From Selaginella moellendorffii (lineage: Eukaryota; Streptophyta; Lycopodiopsida; Selaginellales; Selaginellaceae), in assembly GCF_000143415.4 (NCBI RefSeq), contig NW_003314314.1, forward strand, positions 1 through 45,977: a stretch of 45,977 bases of DNA. The letters run 5' to 3'. This document shows positions 18,072 through 29,334 of this stretch, one piece after another. How positions within the stretch are numbered: position 1 is the stretch's first letter; each line of letters opens with the position of its first letter. A program made the translations under genes and the position numbers. A model generated the notes under the pieces. That model was not told where the DNA came from. It saw only the letters and a program-made list of their open reading frames with translations, and searched no databases.

Positions 18072-19863
18072 AGATGCTCCCATATGCTAGAATGTAGTGT
18101 CTAGAGTGGGTAATTGCTGAAACAAAGAGAAATGGGAAAGAAAACAAGAGATGGAAATAAAAAATAAAATAAAGATGAAAGTAGAAGATGGGAAAGGAGT
18201 TTAAAGTGCAAAGATACAAGAAAAACCCAATGGGAAACTATGTAGTTGAATTAGATACTCAAGAAAGTAGAAAAAAAGGGAAAAATGAGAAGAAAAGAAT
18301 AAAAAAACCAAATGGAAAGAAGCTCAAACACTCTAGAAAGTGAATATGCAAATGCAACCTCAAGCTCATGTAGTTTGTGCTCAAAACTTTGGCTGAGAAT
18401 GAAGAAGAAAGCATAGGGACTGTATTGCCTAATGGTGGTAACTATGAAATAGAAGATGAACTATAATGGAAGAAAGTGATGATAGGGGATTTTGGTAGAT
18501 GGATGATATGATTGAGTGTGTCCAAGGATGGGCTCTAATCTGATGTAGTGAAATATGAAGTCATAACTACTGCTCACACCAAAAACTGCTGGACTACTGC
18601 TGGACTACTGCTCAAAAGGTGGCAAACTGCTTCACCTATGATTTGAGCTAGAAGAAAAGGGTGTTGCTTTTGTTAGCCACACCTTTGAAAGCAGTTGGAT
18701 GCCCTTTGCAATCAGGCTATTCTACTAGAAGAAGAAATCAGTTTTAAAAATAAGAAAGTTGCAGTATGTGACTAGTTCATTGAATATTTCACATGTTGTG
18801 CATGAGAATATCTTGATTTGTGTTTTTGCTTGTCTGGAAGAGCCTTTATGATGAAGTGTTGTCCACAAATGTCTAGTATGAATGGATGATGAATGGTGGA
18901 AAATGTGAAAGATATTATTAGGTATGTGTAGTGTGTGGTAGAGAATTCTAGGTGATGAAAATGTGAGGATGGAACTGATGTAGGGAAAAAAACTAAAGAA
19001 ATGAAGCACAAATCAACAAGAGTCGAGAAATTTTCATACAATCAATAATGCAGCTAGAACGTGTTCATTAAAAGAGACTTTCTCCACATAATTCCTTGAC
19101 CTGAAAAAAGATGTAAAAAGAGTGAGAGCAGAAAGAAAAACAAAAAAAAACAAAAAAAGTAAAAAAAAAAGTGCAAGTGGCTTCTGTGATGGGTGATGAT
19201 GATGGAAGCATCAAGAGGATGCAAGGAATCCTATAGAAGGCCTAAAATGCCGCTGAAACTAACTTAGTCACCCTCAAGTGTTAGATTGCATCGAAAATGC
19301 CTAAGGTGGTGAATAATGTCACTGTAAGAGAATTTAAGATGCTGGAACTGCTTGGAAGGATGGGAGCTTCTTGAAGATGGTAGAAAGTGTCCCCAAGGAC
19401 CTATGGAAGTCATCATGTGTCGCTGATGAAGATTTGGTGGTTGAGTGAAGTGTCGATAGTGTCGGAGAATGCTTCGAGTGTTGTAGCAGAATGAAGTTGG
19501 GATCCAGCCATGAACCTAAGTTTGGGAAGAGTTGAGATGAGGTGCCAAGTTGGGAGAAACTCCAAGGAAAAGTCGAGATGCTGCTAGAAAATGCCTGCCA
19601 CCTTTATGTCATGGTCATATCCCAAGTGAGTAGCAAGGCTGGACTGCAAGTTTGGGGTGAGAAGTGCCACCAAGAGTGTAGTCACTAAGCTGGAAAGTCA
19701 AAAGTGTACTCAAAAGTGTTGATGTAGTCCAGTCCATGTTGAAGAATTCAATCATATTGTAGTCAACAATTTAGATCTCCAACAGCGTGTCATCCTCGAT
19801 AAGTTTCAGGAAAAAAACCATGAGAGCCTAGTCAACTTCAATAATGGAAGAAGCATCCACTTG
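18072..19863. other. Retroelement interior, no gene seen, copy 2
   Basis: Counterpart of 2086-3782. Includes a duplicated GCTGGACTACT unit near 18585-18610. No domain recognised on either strand. Confidence 0.5.
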
Positions 19864-21671
19864 AAACAAGCTATATGGAAGTAGAGAATGACCATGGGTA
19901 TTGAGAAGAGCTGCTACCATAGATGCTGTTAGTAATTGTTGATTCTCCCTTGGCCCAAGTTGTCATGTAAGTCCTTCCTAAGATAATGTGGTCCTTTAGC
20001 TTCCCAAATCCTAACTGTTAGAAGTCCACAACAAGGAAATTTAGCATAGAAACCACTCTTTGCACCAAGATCTTGACATTCCAATAGATGCTTGTAGGAA
20101 TAATTCAGTGATTGGCAAACATTTTGAGGATGATAGTTGTGTTTCTCACCACTTCCAAGCCACTAGAAAGTGCCAAGTTGAGGGAGATGATGTTGCTCTA
20201 GGATCTAAAATCAAGTAATGCTTGTGCTGTCAAAGATCTATCACTGATGTGGACCTCCACAAAGAATGCTTTGAGATCATAAGTGGTCTGAGTGTTGATG
20301 ATGTGGATGTTATACTGATGTTCCATGGGGATGCCTGTGGACTTGGCAAAGCCTCTAGCTAAGGAGTAAAACCAGGTACATATTGCAAAAGCTCACCAAG
20401 TGTGATCTAGACTAAAGTGTCAACAATCTAAGCAAGAACTTCTTATGAGACTTGAGAAAGAGTGGAGGGCAGCTGGGAGACCCCACATTGAAAGTTGGAT
20501 GAATATCAAATTGTTGGATTTGAAGTTGTGGCCAAAGATGTGGGTGGCATTGCAAATACCGAAGCATGGGGTAATTTGCATGTCATGAGAGATGGGGAAG
20601 TTCTAGAAACTAGAGCTGGATCTTGCTCACCATCAATATTTGGGGCTAAAGGAGAAACCTTCTTGCGCCCTTGAGTTATAGCAGCCATCTTATAATCGTC
20701 CTCTACAACATAAACTATGTTGACATGCATCAGTGTCTTTCCACAGCTCGACGAAAGGGTGTCTTCGATCGCTTTTTACTCCAATTGTTGCTGGTATCTA
20801 TCTCTAGCTATGAAAGAAATATGTTGTCTAGTAGAAGTTACTGTTAAACATGCTGGACAAAAGGTAGTTGAAGTTCTAAGTGAAGCTTCCAACATCTCTT
20901 TATGTTGTGTATCATAACATCGCAATGCGAGTAGTACCAAGAATGAAGAGGGCATCTTAGTCTCCCTGCCTACTGTAAGCAGCATGCTTTAAGCTCCTCA
21001 AGTAGCTTCTCTTGCATTTATCATTGCTGCTAGATAATCTCCTTGTATCTTGCATGCTTTGACAATGCCCTCTCGATCATTGAGGGAACTCTATCATCAC
21101 TGTGCGGGGCTGGAGAAGAATGGATCATCGTAGCATATGAGCTCTTATATGAAGGTGGGAGGAAAACCTCCTCTACCCTAGGAATCTTGAGATCTTGGAA
21201 AAGATCCCACTCCAAAGTCTCTACTACAGCAAATGCCTTATAACACATCCAAAACTCTCGCTTAAGCATTTTACATTTGAGATTTCCCTTGAGGCCAAAG
21301 ATGAATGTAGTGATGCCATGAGGTTCATTTGTGATGAGGACACACTCCTTCTAGTAAAACCTAAACCACATCACATATTCCGGCACAGATTCATGTGCTC
21401 CTTGCCAAAAAACAAACAAATCCATGAGTAAGCAATTTGTTGGTCACTATTGATCAAAGTGACCTTAGAAAGATGCTTTGAATGTGGAGTTGTCAACCAT
21501 ATCTACCTCCAAGAGTGTCTCTACCCACATTTTTGCTCGGCTAGTGAGCGATCACAAGAAGTCACAAAGCTTGTGATCATCCTCGATGATGCCATTCGAC
21601 ATGTAATATTGCTCGAAATGAGTGACATGTGTATTGGCAAAGATGTCGCCATTGCCAGATAAGTATGTCAA
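19864..21671 (-). pseudogene. Ty3/gypsy gag-protease relic, copy 2
   Basis: Counterpart of 3783-5590 at a constant offset of 16081. More decayed in the protease: the active-site triplet reads D-F-R, with a stop three codons after the Asp (near 20205-20215). The gag core is interrupted in frame, although the DNA is still clearly homologous. The 21030-21269 frame (gag C-terminal region) is still open. Confidence 0.7.
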
Positions 21672-22994
21672 GTCGGTGCCTTGCTGTAGAATGTGGATTT
21701 ATGTAGGAAGAGCCATGGATGGTGGACTCCCTGACTCGATATCTGTAATGAATGATGAATCCTCCTCATCAAAAACAGTAGTTTGATAATCGAGCTCTCG
21801 TAGAAGGTGTGAAAAATGTCCCCATACCCTAGGCACTGTATGGAAGTTTGCTAGTTGCCATCTTTAATTGGAACGAGTGTGAACTAGCATAAAATGTCCA
21901 CTATGTAGTAGATGCCAAGTTGTGGAAAATACAACACACTAAGAACTTTGACTTGTGTGAGAGCAAAGTATCTAAATGGGATAACTCCAAATAAAAGAGT
22001 ATCCTCATGTAGATTTTTCCCAAATAAAATCACTCTCACTCTTGCAAATGCCAATTTCTCACGACAAAAGAAAAAAATATTGCAAAGAAAAGGGGGAAAA
22101 ACGAAAAAATTAAACTCCAATACTCAAAATGCCTAAGAGGAAAATATTTGCATGGAAATCTCTTGACTTTACACACAAAAATGGGTGTGGATGGACTTGT
22201 TTAAAAGTTTATACTCAAACCAAGAGAATGAAACCAAAACCATGAGTTAAAATGCCTAAAATCTCAAAAAAAAATTGATTCAAACATTAAATTCTAGACA
22301 ATAAAAAGGAAAACAAAAGAAAATGCACTCCCTAGTACAAGAAACACTCATTTTTAACATTGGTAAAAGGTAATAACATGGCCGTAATGATTTCCATGAG
22401 AATGACACTTCAAATTCCCTCAAGATTAAACTAGAAACTTGCAAATTTGAGCTATGAAGCGCCGTGAGAGAAAAAGTACTCCATATCATAGCTTAAAGCG
22501 AATTGGCTACCAAGAAAGGACTCTCCAAAAAGCTTGTCTTTATATTTACATGTCCAGAAAAAAAAATTCTTGAATCAGTCCCAAAATTGCAACCTTAGAG
22601 TGTTGAAAAATTTACCATGAAAAACAGAGGAGCGTGATGGACAAAATTTCATTAAATTAGCAATTGAATCCTCCACAAAACAAGGTGCTCTTTAGCTTGT
22701 TGGAAAGAGGATGCCAAGTCGCATCGACCCAAAGAAAAAAAAACTAGAATCAATATACTAATCGTGAGAAATCACTAGAAAACCAAGTGGAAAGAGGTAA
22801 TGTAGAAAATTAATGTAAGAACGAGAAAAATCTTTAAACTTACACTCTAAATTCCTAGAAGTTGAAACCCCTAATGGTCCTAGGGTCTCTAAAAATATGA
22901 ATCTAACTCAAGATTTCTCTCAATTTCCTAAAACAAACTCTCCATTCTTTCAAGAAAACTAAACTAGCTTATTCATGTTGAGTTCACCAAGTTT
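21672..22994. other. Retroelement leader, no gene seen, copy 2
   Basis: Counterpart of 5591-6911. Near 22557-22567 the run after CCAGA is A9-T2, whereas X1 has A3-T8 (6474-6484) at the same total length. Confidence 0.5.
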
Positions 22995-23393
22995 TAGGTC
23001 ATCTTTCAGCCCTAACCACGGATCCATCCCTCACATACAAATTCACAAAACCGTAATTCCAAACTTAATTGCCAGAGGAAATAGGGAGGACCTTTAATAT
23101 AGCCTTTGTGGAGTTTTACTATTTGGAATATTTTGATAATCAAAATTTCCTTTCCCTATCTCTCAAAACACCCATAGTTGCAACTAAAGAGTAGGAGTGA
23201 GAGTAAGAGTGGGAGCAACAATAGTAGTAAGACCGGGAGTAGGAGTAAAAACGGAAGTAAAAATAGGAGCAAGGGTAGAAGTGGGAGTAAGAGTGGTCTC
23301 TCTAGCTATAACATGTGATGTAAAGATAAGCAACAATAAATTTGTGTTGCAACACTCGAAACAAAAAATGCACCGAAGTCTTGGGATTTAGAA
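22995..23393 (-). repeat. LTR-like repeat, proximal, copy 2
   Basis: Counterpart of 6912-7310, with its minisatellite at 23190-23294. Confidence 0.5.
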
Positions 23394-24890
23394 GGTTTTG
23401 TGATTAAGTTTTGTTATACCTAAGTGGGGACCTTGGCAAGGGAACTTAACTAATGCCAAAGCAAAGGTGGTCGAATAAAAAAGGTAAGTTGGCAAATTAA
23501 AAAAAAAATATTTATGGCTTATATCAAACTCCAAACCCTTTATGCAACAAAATGAAGATTTGGTACACACTTAATATCTTTTACGAACACTAACTCCCCA
23601 TATCCAACTTTTGCATGTAAAATAGTATCAGATGGTGTTTAGCCCAATTCTGGCATACTGGTGGCCTATAACAAAAAGGTGGATACCCCACTGATTAGAG
23701 CAACATGGAACTTGAGATTATTCCCAAGCTAGATACAAAATCATGAGCAATACAATCTAGCAGGAGCCAAATTAATATTTTAGATGGTCAATAATGCTTC
23801 CAAATACTATCTTTATTATACATTTAAAACCCCCCACAACCCCTCATCCCTCACCCTAGAAAAATGCATGCTTTTAGGCTTTCACCCCAATCTCAACAAC
23901 TAGTTTATGGGATTTGAAAATTTACTAGATATGGAATAAAACTAAATTGTGAATTGGGATGCAGGAACAACACCATGGGATTCATGACACTCTCTAGATT
24001 CCATAGATATGCATTTTAGACAGATTTAACCACTTACTATAAATAGCACAAAAGACTGAATGGAACCAATACACAAGGTATGATAGTGAGGCTGTTTGGT
24101 GGACACAATAAGTTATCATAAAGCATTATTGAGGAACTAGACTCAACACATGAGGGTTTTTATCATTAGCTAGTGCAACATACAACACATTTAGCTAATA
24201 ATATATAAAAAATTCAATCCTTATGCTTATTTAGTTTATGTATACTTAAGATGTCCAATTAACTCCACTAGCATAAGAGGGGACAATAATAAAGTGGTCC
24301 AACTATATCGACCTTTATGGCAGAAGAGAGAGTGTCCAAAAGTACTGGTTAACAAGTATTTTTTGATACCTGAAGCCACATTTATGATATTTTACAATAT
24401 ATGCCTAATGTACATAATAGGATGATGCTAACTAGGCATAATTATGCTAATTATGAAATTTTGGAATTTGGTGAATATGAAGTTCTACTTCGACTTTTAA
24501 TACAAAAAAATACACTAAAAATATTAGGAAATCCTCTTGATTGGAACTTTGGACACATCTAGAAATATTGTTGTTGAGAAGAAACAAATTAATATCCTTG
24601 CAAGGACTTTATATTGCCAAAATAACCTAGTGTTCTGGAGATTCTAGCATCTTTGTCAAGTTCTTCTAGTCAAGCTGGCCAGACTCACTAGTCTATTGGT
24701 ATTTAGAAGTGCCCTTATAATAAAGTTGGTTGGACTCACTAGTCCCTCAGGGGGTTTTCTCTAAAATTTAAGAGCACTCGATTCCTCATGGTTGTCAAGA
24801 GTGTATAATAGAAGTATGTGATTTTTAAGTTTATGACTTTCTTCTAGCCAATTCACCAAATTCACCTAGGTGTTAGGACCAAAGATTACA

Positions 24891-25084
24891 GCCCAAGGGA
24901 TCAAAGAAAAGTTAGATTAACATTGCTGATTAAAATGTTTGGGACAGTAAGAAAATCAAAGCCCTTGTGTTTTTAATTGCTTCTTTGTTCTTCATACTTC
25001 AACTATAGCTTTAAAGTTTTGCCTATAGACCTCATAACTAGAAGAGATCTTGTAGATGGTATGTGTTTAATATTTTATTTATTG
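24891..25084. other. 194-bp segment inverted relative to block R copy 2
   Basis: Runs GCCCAAGGGATCAAAG... to ...ATATTTTATTTATTG. It is the reverse complement of 44019-44211, while both flanks (AGGTGTTA(G/A)GACCAAA on the left, CCATAAAGGATCAAAG on the right) are in the same orientation. The other copy has nine extra bases, AGTTTTCCA, at its right junction. Which orientation is ancestral cannot be told from two copies. Confidence 0.9.
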
Positions 25085-25558
25085 CCATAAAGGATCAAAG
25101 GACAATAATAATATTGATGGGAGAGGGAGAGAAAATACAAAAGAAAGCCTTAGGAAAAGTAAAGAATAATTGAGTAAGTGAGTGTTGTGATGGAAAATAA
25201 TAAGTTTTAATCTTTAGGCAGCAGTGCTTCTTTGTACTCACTCATGTTGGTGTTGTTGGAGTTTTTGCTTCACATAAATATACTATTTAAATTCTATGAT
25301 TTATTAAAGAATTAAAAAACTATACCTTTAATCTAATTTTAAATCCATTTTTATTTATTTAAAATATAAAATTTTTATTACTTTTATTGTAACAATTTCT
25401 ATAAAGGTTTTAACATTAATTGGTATATTGAGAATTTTAAAATATCATTATTTGAATATTTTTAAGATAAAATAAATATTATTATCAGCTAATACAATTA
25501 TAAAAAATTTAGTAGTTGTATACTAGTCTGGTGTTATACTTTAAGAATACCTTTATAT

Positions 25559-25575
25559 TGTGTGTGTGTGTGTGT
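25559..25575. repeat. (TG)n microsatellite
   Basis: Uninterrupted TG dinucleotides inside very AT-rich DNA. The counterpart at 44769-44789 is longer and has one TA interruption. Confidence 0.85.
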
Positions 25576-25896
25576 AACTAAATATATATTAAATTATAAT
25601 ATTTTCTCAAGAAACATAAAATAGTGAAACTAATAAAACTTTATTACCCATAAAAATTTGCTTTAAATATTAGCATTCTTGATGTCATAGATTTTAAGAA
25701 CCCATAAAAATATAAACTTGCAACATAATAACTAAATAAAGGAAAATGTCAAAGGCCAAATGTAAAGAGTAAAACGAATCAATTAATAATCTTGGATTAC
25801 AATTCTCAATTTAATCAGTATTTAGTAGGAGCTTTTATTTATAATAACCAAACGAAGACAAGTGTTTCTACTTATCAATTTCCTATACAAGAGTAT

Positions 25897-26178
25897 CTAA
25901 AAGAGTGCTTGTGTGTGGAGGCTGGTAAAATGCTGCAATGCTGATCTATCTATCAAACTGCAAGAAATTGCAGAGGTGAAGGGAAGTCTCTTGCCAATTG
26001 TTACAAGTGCGATGGCCTTTAGACTCTCGTTCACGATTTGAAGCTTTCTTTGATGCTCACGAACAGCAATCTTACAAGTTTGATTGGTGGCGACGTGCAG
26101 AAATTTAGTTTTTTTCCCATACAATGGTAACAACTTTGACTGTCTGGAAGGAGGTGGGCAAGCCTTTTCCCTTTTCAT
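25897..26178 (-). CDS. Small ORF of unknown function in block R, copy 1
   Basis: 93-aa frame, MKREKACPPPSRQSK... to ...SALQHFTSLHTQALF, basic, with no signal peptide or membrane segment. It is not recognised. Supporting coding: the second copy (45121-45390) keeps the whole frame despite about five amino-acid changes and a 12-bp (4-codon) in-frame deletion. Against: it is short, and another minus-strand frame just upstream (about 26270-26410) also reads like protein (DVHVDKGRFALNLLLDCGVT), so this could be one exon of a larger or decayed minus-strand gene. Confidence 0.35.
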   Translation of the reverse strand: MKREKACPPPSRQSKLLPLYGKKTKFLHVATNQTCKIAVREHQRKLQIVNESLKAIALVTIGKRLPFTSAISCSLIDRSALQHFTSLHTQALF

Positions 26179-26269
26179 CCGCTTATGACCTTCTAGACTA
26201 AGTCAAATGGCTTTATACCATATGGAACAACTGGAGGTGCGTACATATTAGCTCCTGAGTTCTTGCTCT

Positions 26270-26420
26270 AACGTGGTGTCGTGGTGTCGTGTGCCTGGGT
26301 GCCTAGAAAGTCGAACACCTTCGCTATCACCATCGTTACCCCACAGTCCAGCAGGAGATTTAAGGCAAAGCGTCCTTTATCAACGTGCACGTCTTCAAAG
26401 GCTTTGGAATTCTTCTAGTC
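26270..26420 (-). other. Possible coding exon or gene relic upstream of the small ORF
   Basis: Minus-strand frame open for about 45 codons, including FEDVHVDKGRFALNLLLDCG, then VTMVIAKVFDFLGTQAHD. Base composition is gene-like and the DNA is identical in the second copy at about 45482-45632. The family is not recognised. A plus-strand acceptor TTTATTTCACAG at 26519, followed by a short open frame (VELLNSQWIEDRSF), is also present, so strand is uncertain. Confidence 0.3.
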
Positions 26421-26765
26421 TCATGTGATTTTGCTTTTTCCCAGAACCACTGGAGGTTCTTGTTAATAGTATGACTCTCATCATTGTTTTTTCTTGTTTC
26501 GTTCTTTTTATTTCACAGGTGGAGTTGCTAAACTCCCAGTGGATTGAAGATCGTTCATTTGGTCGGGTCGGTTCAAATTTACATGCTATGTGATGGTAAT
26601 GCCTCTGGAGCAAACTATGTAAGATCTTAATTTCCTGAGCTGGATTTGTTTTTCCATTTTCTAATCAAGTTACGGGGACAAACTGATCAGGAATCCTTGC
26701 AAACGTACAAGAAGATCCACGATGTTAGAGACCAGTCTACAGATTGCAAATACTCGGCCTACATG

Positions 26766-27817
26766 GTAAAGTTCACGAGTTTTTCGGGGGATGCCTTGCC
26801 AAGCGGCCATGCCGCCAAGCCCTAGCGTGCTCTAGGTATCATCTTGTTGCAAGTCGGATCTCGGACCTTTCAGAGATTCAAACATTATGAACATTAAATC
26901 ATCGTTTTTACAGCTAAATCAAAGAAAATGATATGAAAAAAACTATCACGAGTCTGAACTATTCTGCTGCTCGATCAAACTTGTCACTGCTCTTTAGCTG
27001 CTTCCACTTTTCTTTTTGAAGCTGCTGCCCCTACTCTGCTGGGCGAACTTAAAACTTCCATTTTTCAACCTGCTGCCCCTGCTTGGTTTAAGAAATTTTT
27101 TCGTCTTTAAGCTGCTCAATCTTTGCTGCTCGATCTTAGCTGTTTCAGCCTGCTCCCTTTCTCTCCAAGTTTTAAAATCATCTTACAGTTTTCGATTCCC
27201 ACTTGCTCGATTCTTATGACCTCTGACGCTGGTTTTATCTTTCGCTGCTTCAAGTCCTGCTCCACCCTCATTTACATATTGTTCTGGCGGCCTCCTATGA
27301 TCTGGACCAAGTTGGCAGTCAGACTATTTTCCAAATACAAAAGAAACATAATCACAAGTTGGCCAGAATAAGCAGCTCCTTAGCGTAGTCTCTGAGATGT
27401 TTTATTTATTTAGTCTCGAAGAGACGGCCTCCAACGATCTGGACCAAGTTGGAGCTCAGAAGATATTCCACCAGAGGAGAAAATTAAAAAACAAAAAAAA
27501 TACCATAGGATTTGTTGCTGATACTAAAGGAGCTACCATCACAATTTGTGTGTCGCTGCAGCTTGCTTCTTCTGTTTAACAACACGGATGAAATGAATGG
27601 AAGAGGAAAAAACGAATGACTCTACGTACCCTCAGTCCACATTTCTCGATTGTAAAGGTGGCCATTGAACCTCTGAATCGCTTTGCACCAGCTTCCACGT
27701 TCCATGAAACTCGTCCAATCTTCTGTCTTTATGACTGTTGCTTCGTCTTAGAGTTCGCTCCAGCTCTTGTAGTCTCCGCATGTCAGGGGCGAACATCAGC
27801 CGTTTTTCAGTCTTTGT
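26766..27817 (-). pseudogene. Block U: coiled-coil-like gene relic and flanking gene-like DNA
   Basis: Present once; lost on the left side of G1. Minus-strand fragments such as IEQVGIENCKMILKLGEKGS near 27150-27215 and MRRLQELERTLRRSNSHKDR near 27720-27790 are heptad-like and basic. Stops and frame changes separate them. It adjoins the coiled-coil relic at 27818-29334 on the same strand and may be its continuation. No domain recognised. Confidence 0.35.
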
Positions 27818-29334
27818 GAAGCCGAACCTCTGGCTCCGCCGCCACAAGCAGTTTCTTCGAGTTTGAGATCATCTTGCCATCATCATCTTCTATCATCCAA
27901 GCACCTGTAAGAGTGATCCTGGACAGCATTGAAGCTCTCGTCCCGTTTCCGTCAACTAGAGAGCTTTGTCTTTGATCCGTCTTGGCATCTCATCTTCTCC
28001 TCATCTCGCTGTTCTCACGCCAACGTTTGATGGACTCTTCTCCACTCGGCTGGCTGACTGCTCCGATCTCGGGCACCGTCTGAGCGAGCTCCGCTTGAGA
28101 AGCCCAGATCTTGACAAAATTATCTGCTATCTCCCGATTGATCAAGATATCTCCGAAACTTTGGAGTCGAGGGAGGATATCTCCTCGAAGAGGTTGATCT
28201 TCTCTTGACTTAGAAGTGTGGAGACTGGTCTCTGGCGCTTTGGAGGCTTGCTACTGCTTCCCTGCGCTGCTCGAGCTGTCAATACTTGGCTTGCACCTCT
28301 GTTCTGTATTTGACTCTCGAGAGCTGGTTACTTCTTGAACTTCCATTCTCGTTTCTTCGACGTGCTTAGAACGTCTGGCAGTTAGGGAATGCTTCCGCCA
28401 CTTCAGGCCTTGATCGTGCTGAGAAGCTTGAGCGGAAGCATGCAAAAACACAGCTTCCTGCGAAGCCAGATGCTCCTTCTTGTCGCATGTAGCGTCCATC
28501 TGATCCGTCAAACCTCTGCTCTCACATCGGTTCTCCTCGGCTTGTCTTCTTCATCCTTCAGAGCTCCTCGCCCAAAGCTTTGCTTTGCATCTGGCACGTC
28601 TCTCTCTCCTCCAGCGCCTCGAGTCCCGTGATCCTCTCCATCAGCTGCCAGTTACTTGCTTCTCCAGCCTCGCCTTTGCACTTCCAAACTCCGCCATCAC
28701 GTGCTCTCGCCGAGAGCTCCACCTCGTGCAGCGGATTCGACTCCGTCAGCCATTATCCCCTGGGGCTTCTCCTTCAAGAACTCCTGTCCGAACACTTCCC
28801 TCATTCCACCAGATGACAGAGAACGTCTAGCGTAGTCTGTCTTATAGTCTCTGCAGCCATCCGAAACCCCAGTCACGAGCAGCTTCAGCTATATCATCTT
28901 GCAGCCATCTGACACTGGTTTACGTCGTTCCTCGCTACTATCATGGACAGCCTTACCGCAGCAGGCGCTCCTGAATCATCTCCATCCACTGGAAAGCTGA
29001 TAAGATAGATCCCTCCTTGCGCCAGACACTGTAGAGTGTAGTCAAACTTGATCCATTGATCTTCTCTTGACTTAGAAGAGTGTGGACGCTGGTCGCTGGC
29101 CTGTTTAGACGCCTGAAGTGTGATGGACTTCTCTGCCTGGAGCCCCGAGACACAGTCGTCACGTGCTGCTTTCACGTCTTGGACAGCTGCAAATCTTTGG
29201 AGTCGAGTCCTCGAGAAAGTCGATCTTCTCTCAACTTAACTGGTCTATAGCTTTAGTGGCTTCCTACTGTGCTGCTCAACTTGCTTGGAGATCCAACTTC
29301 TGGATTTGACTCTTGAGAGTTGGCTTCTCCGATG
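27818..29334 (-). pseudogene. Coiled-coil gene relic, copy 2 (collapsed internal repeat)
   Basis: Counterpart of 7437-9669 but 716 bp shorter. The single unit here (about 28812-29175) begins like the first unit of copy 1 and ends like the second; an additional 11-bp deletion (TTCTCGCCATC) lies just inside. Minus-strand frames keep QWIKFDYTLQCL and GGIYLISFPVDGDDSG. Stops and frame changes are as in copy 1. Confidence 0.5.

Larger units (their letters stand above)
15425..23420 (-). repeat. Block X, copy 2
   Basis: Paralogue of 1-7339 with offset rising from 15424 to about 16083. Differences: a deletion of about 140 bp after 15806, the 77-bp micro-inversion at 15918-15994, and a 704-bp insertion (a 699-bp Cassandra element plus a 5-bp target duplication). 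X2 has about 110 bp near 18610-18700 that is missing from X1. LTR-like repeats lie at about 17641-18071 and 22995-23393. The right end passes into block R at TACCTAAGTGGGG. Confidence 0.8.
23421..26765. repeat. Block R, copy 1
   Basis: Matches 42605-45977, where the window ends, at an offset of 19184-19212. Contents: a diverged relative of block P (about 23613-24420), AT-rich DNA (25270-25660) with a (TG)n run, a segment inverted relative to the other copy (24891-25084), a small ORF (25897-26178), and gene-like sequence from about 26180. No gene seen between 23421 and 25896. Confidence 0.8.

Noticed and set aside
25270-25660. Very AT-rich region as a replication origin or matrix-attachment site
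   Set aside because: Composition alone is not evidence; both copies show drift and no conserved motif set was seen.
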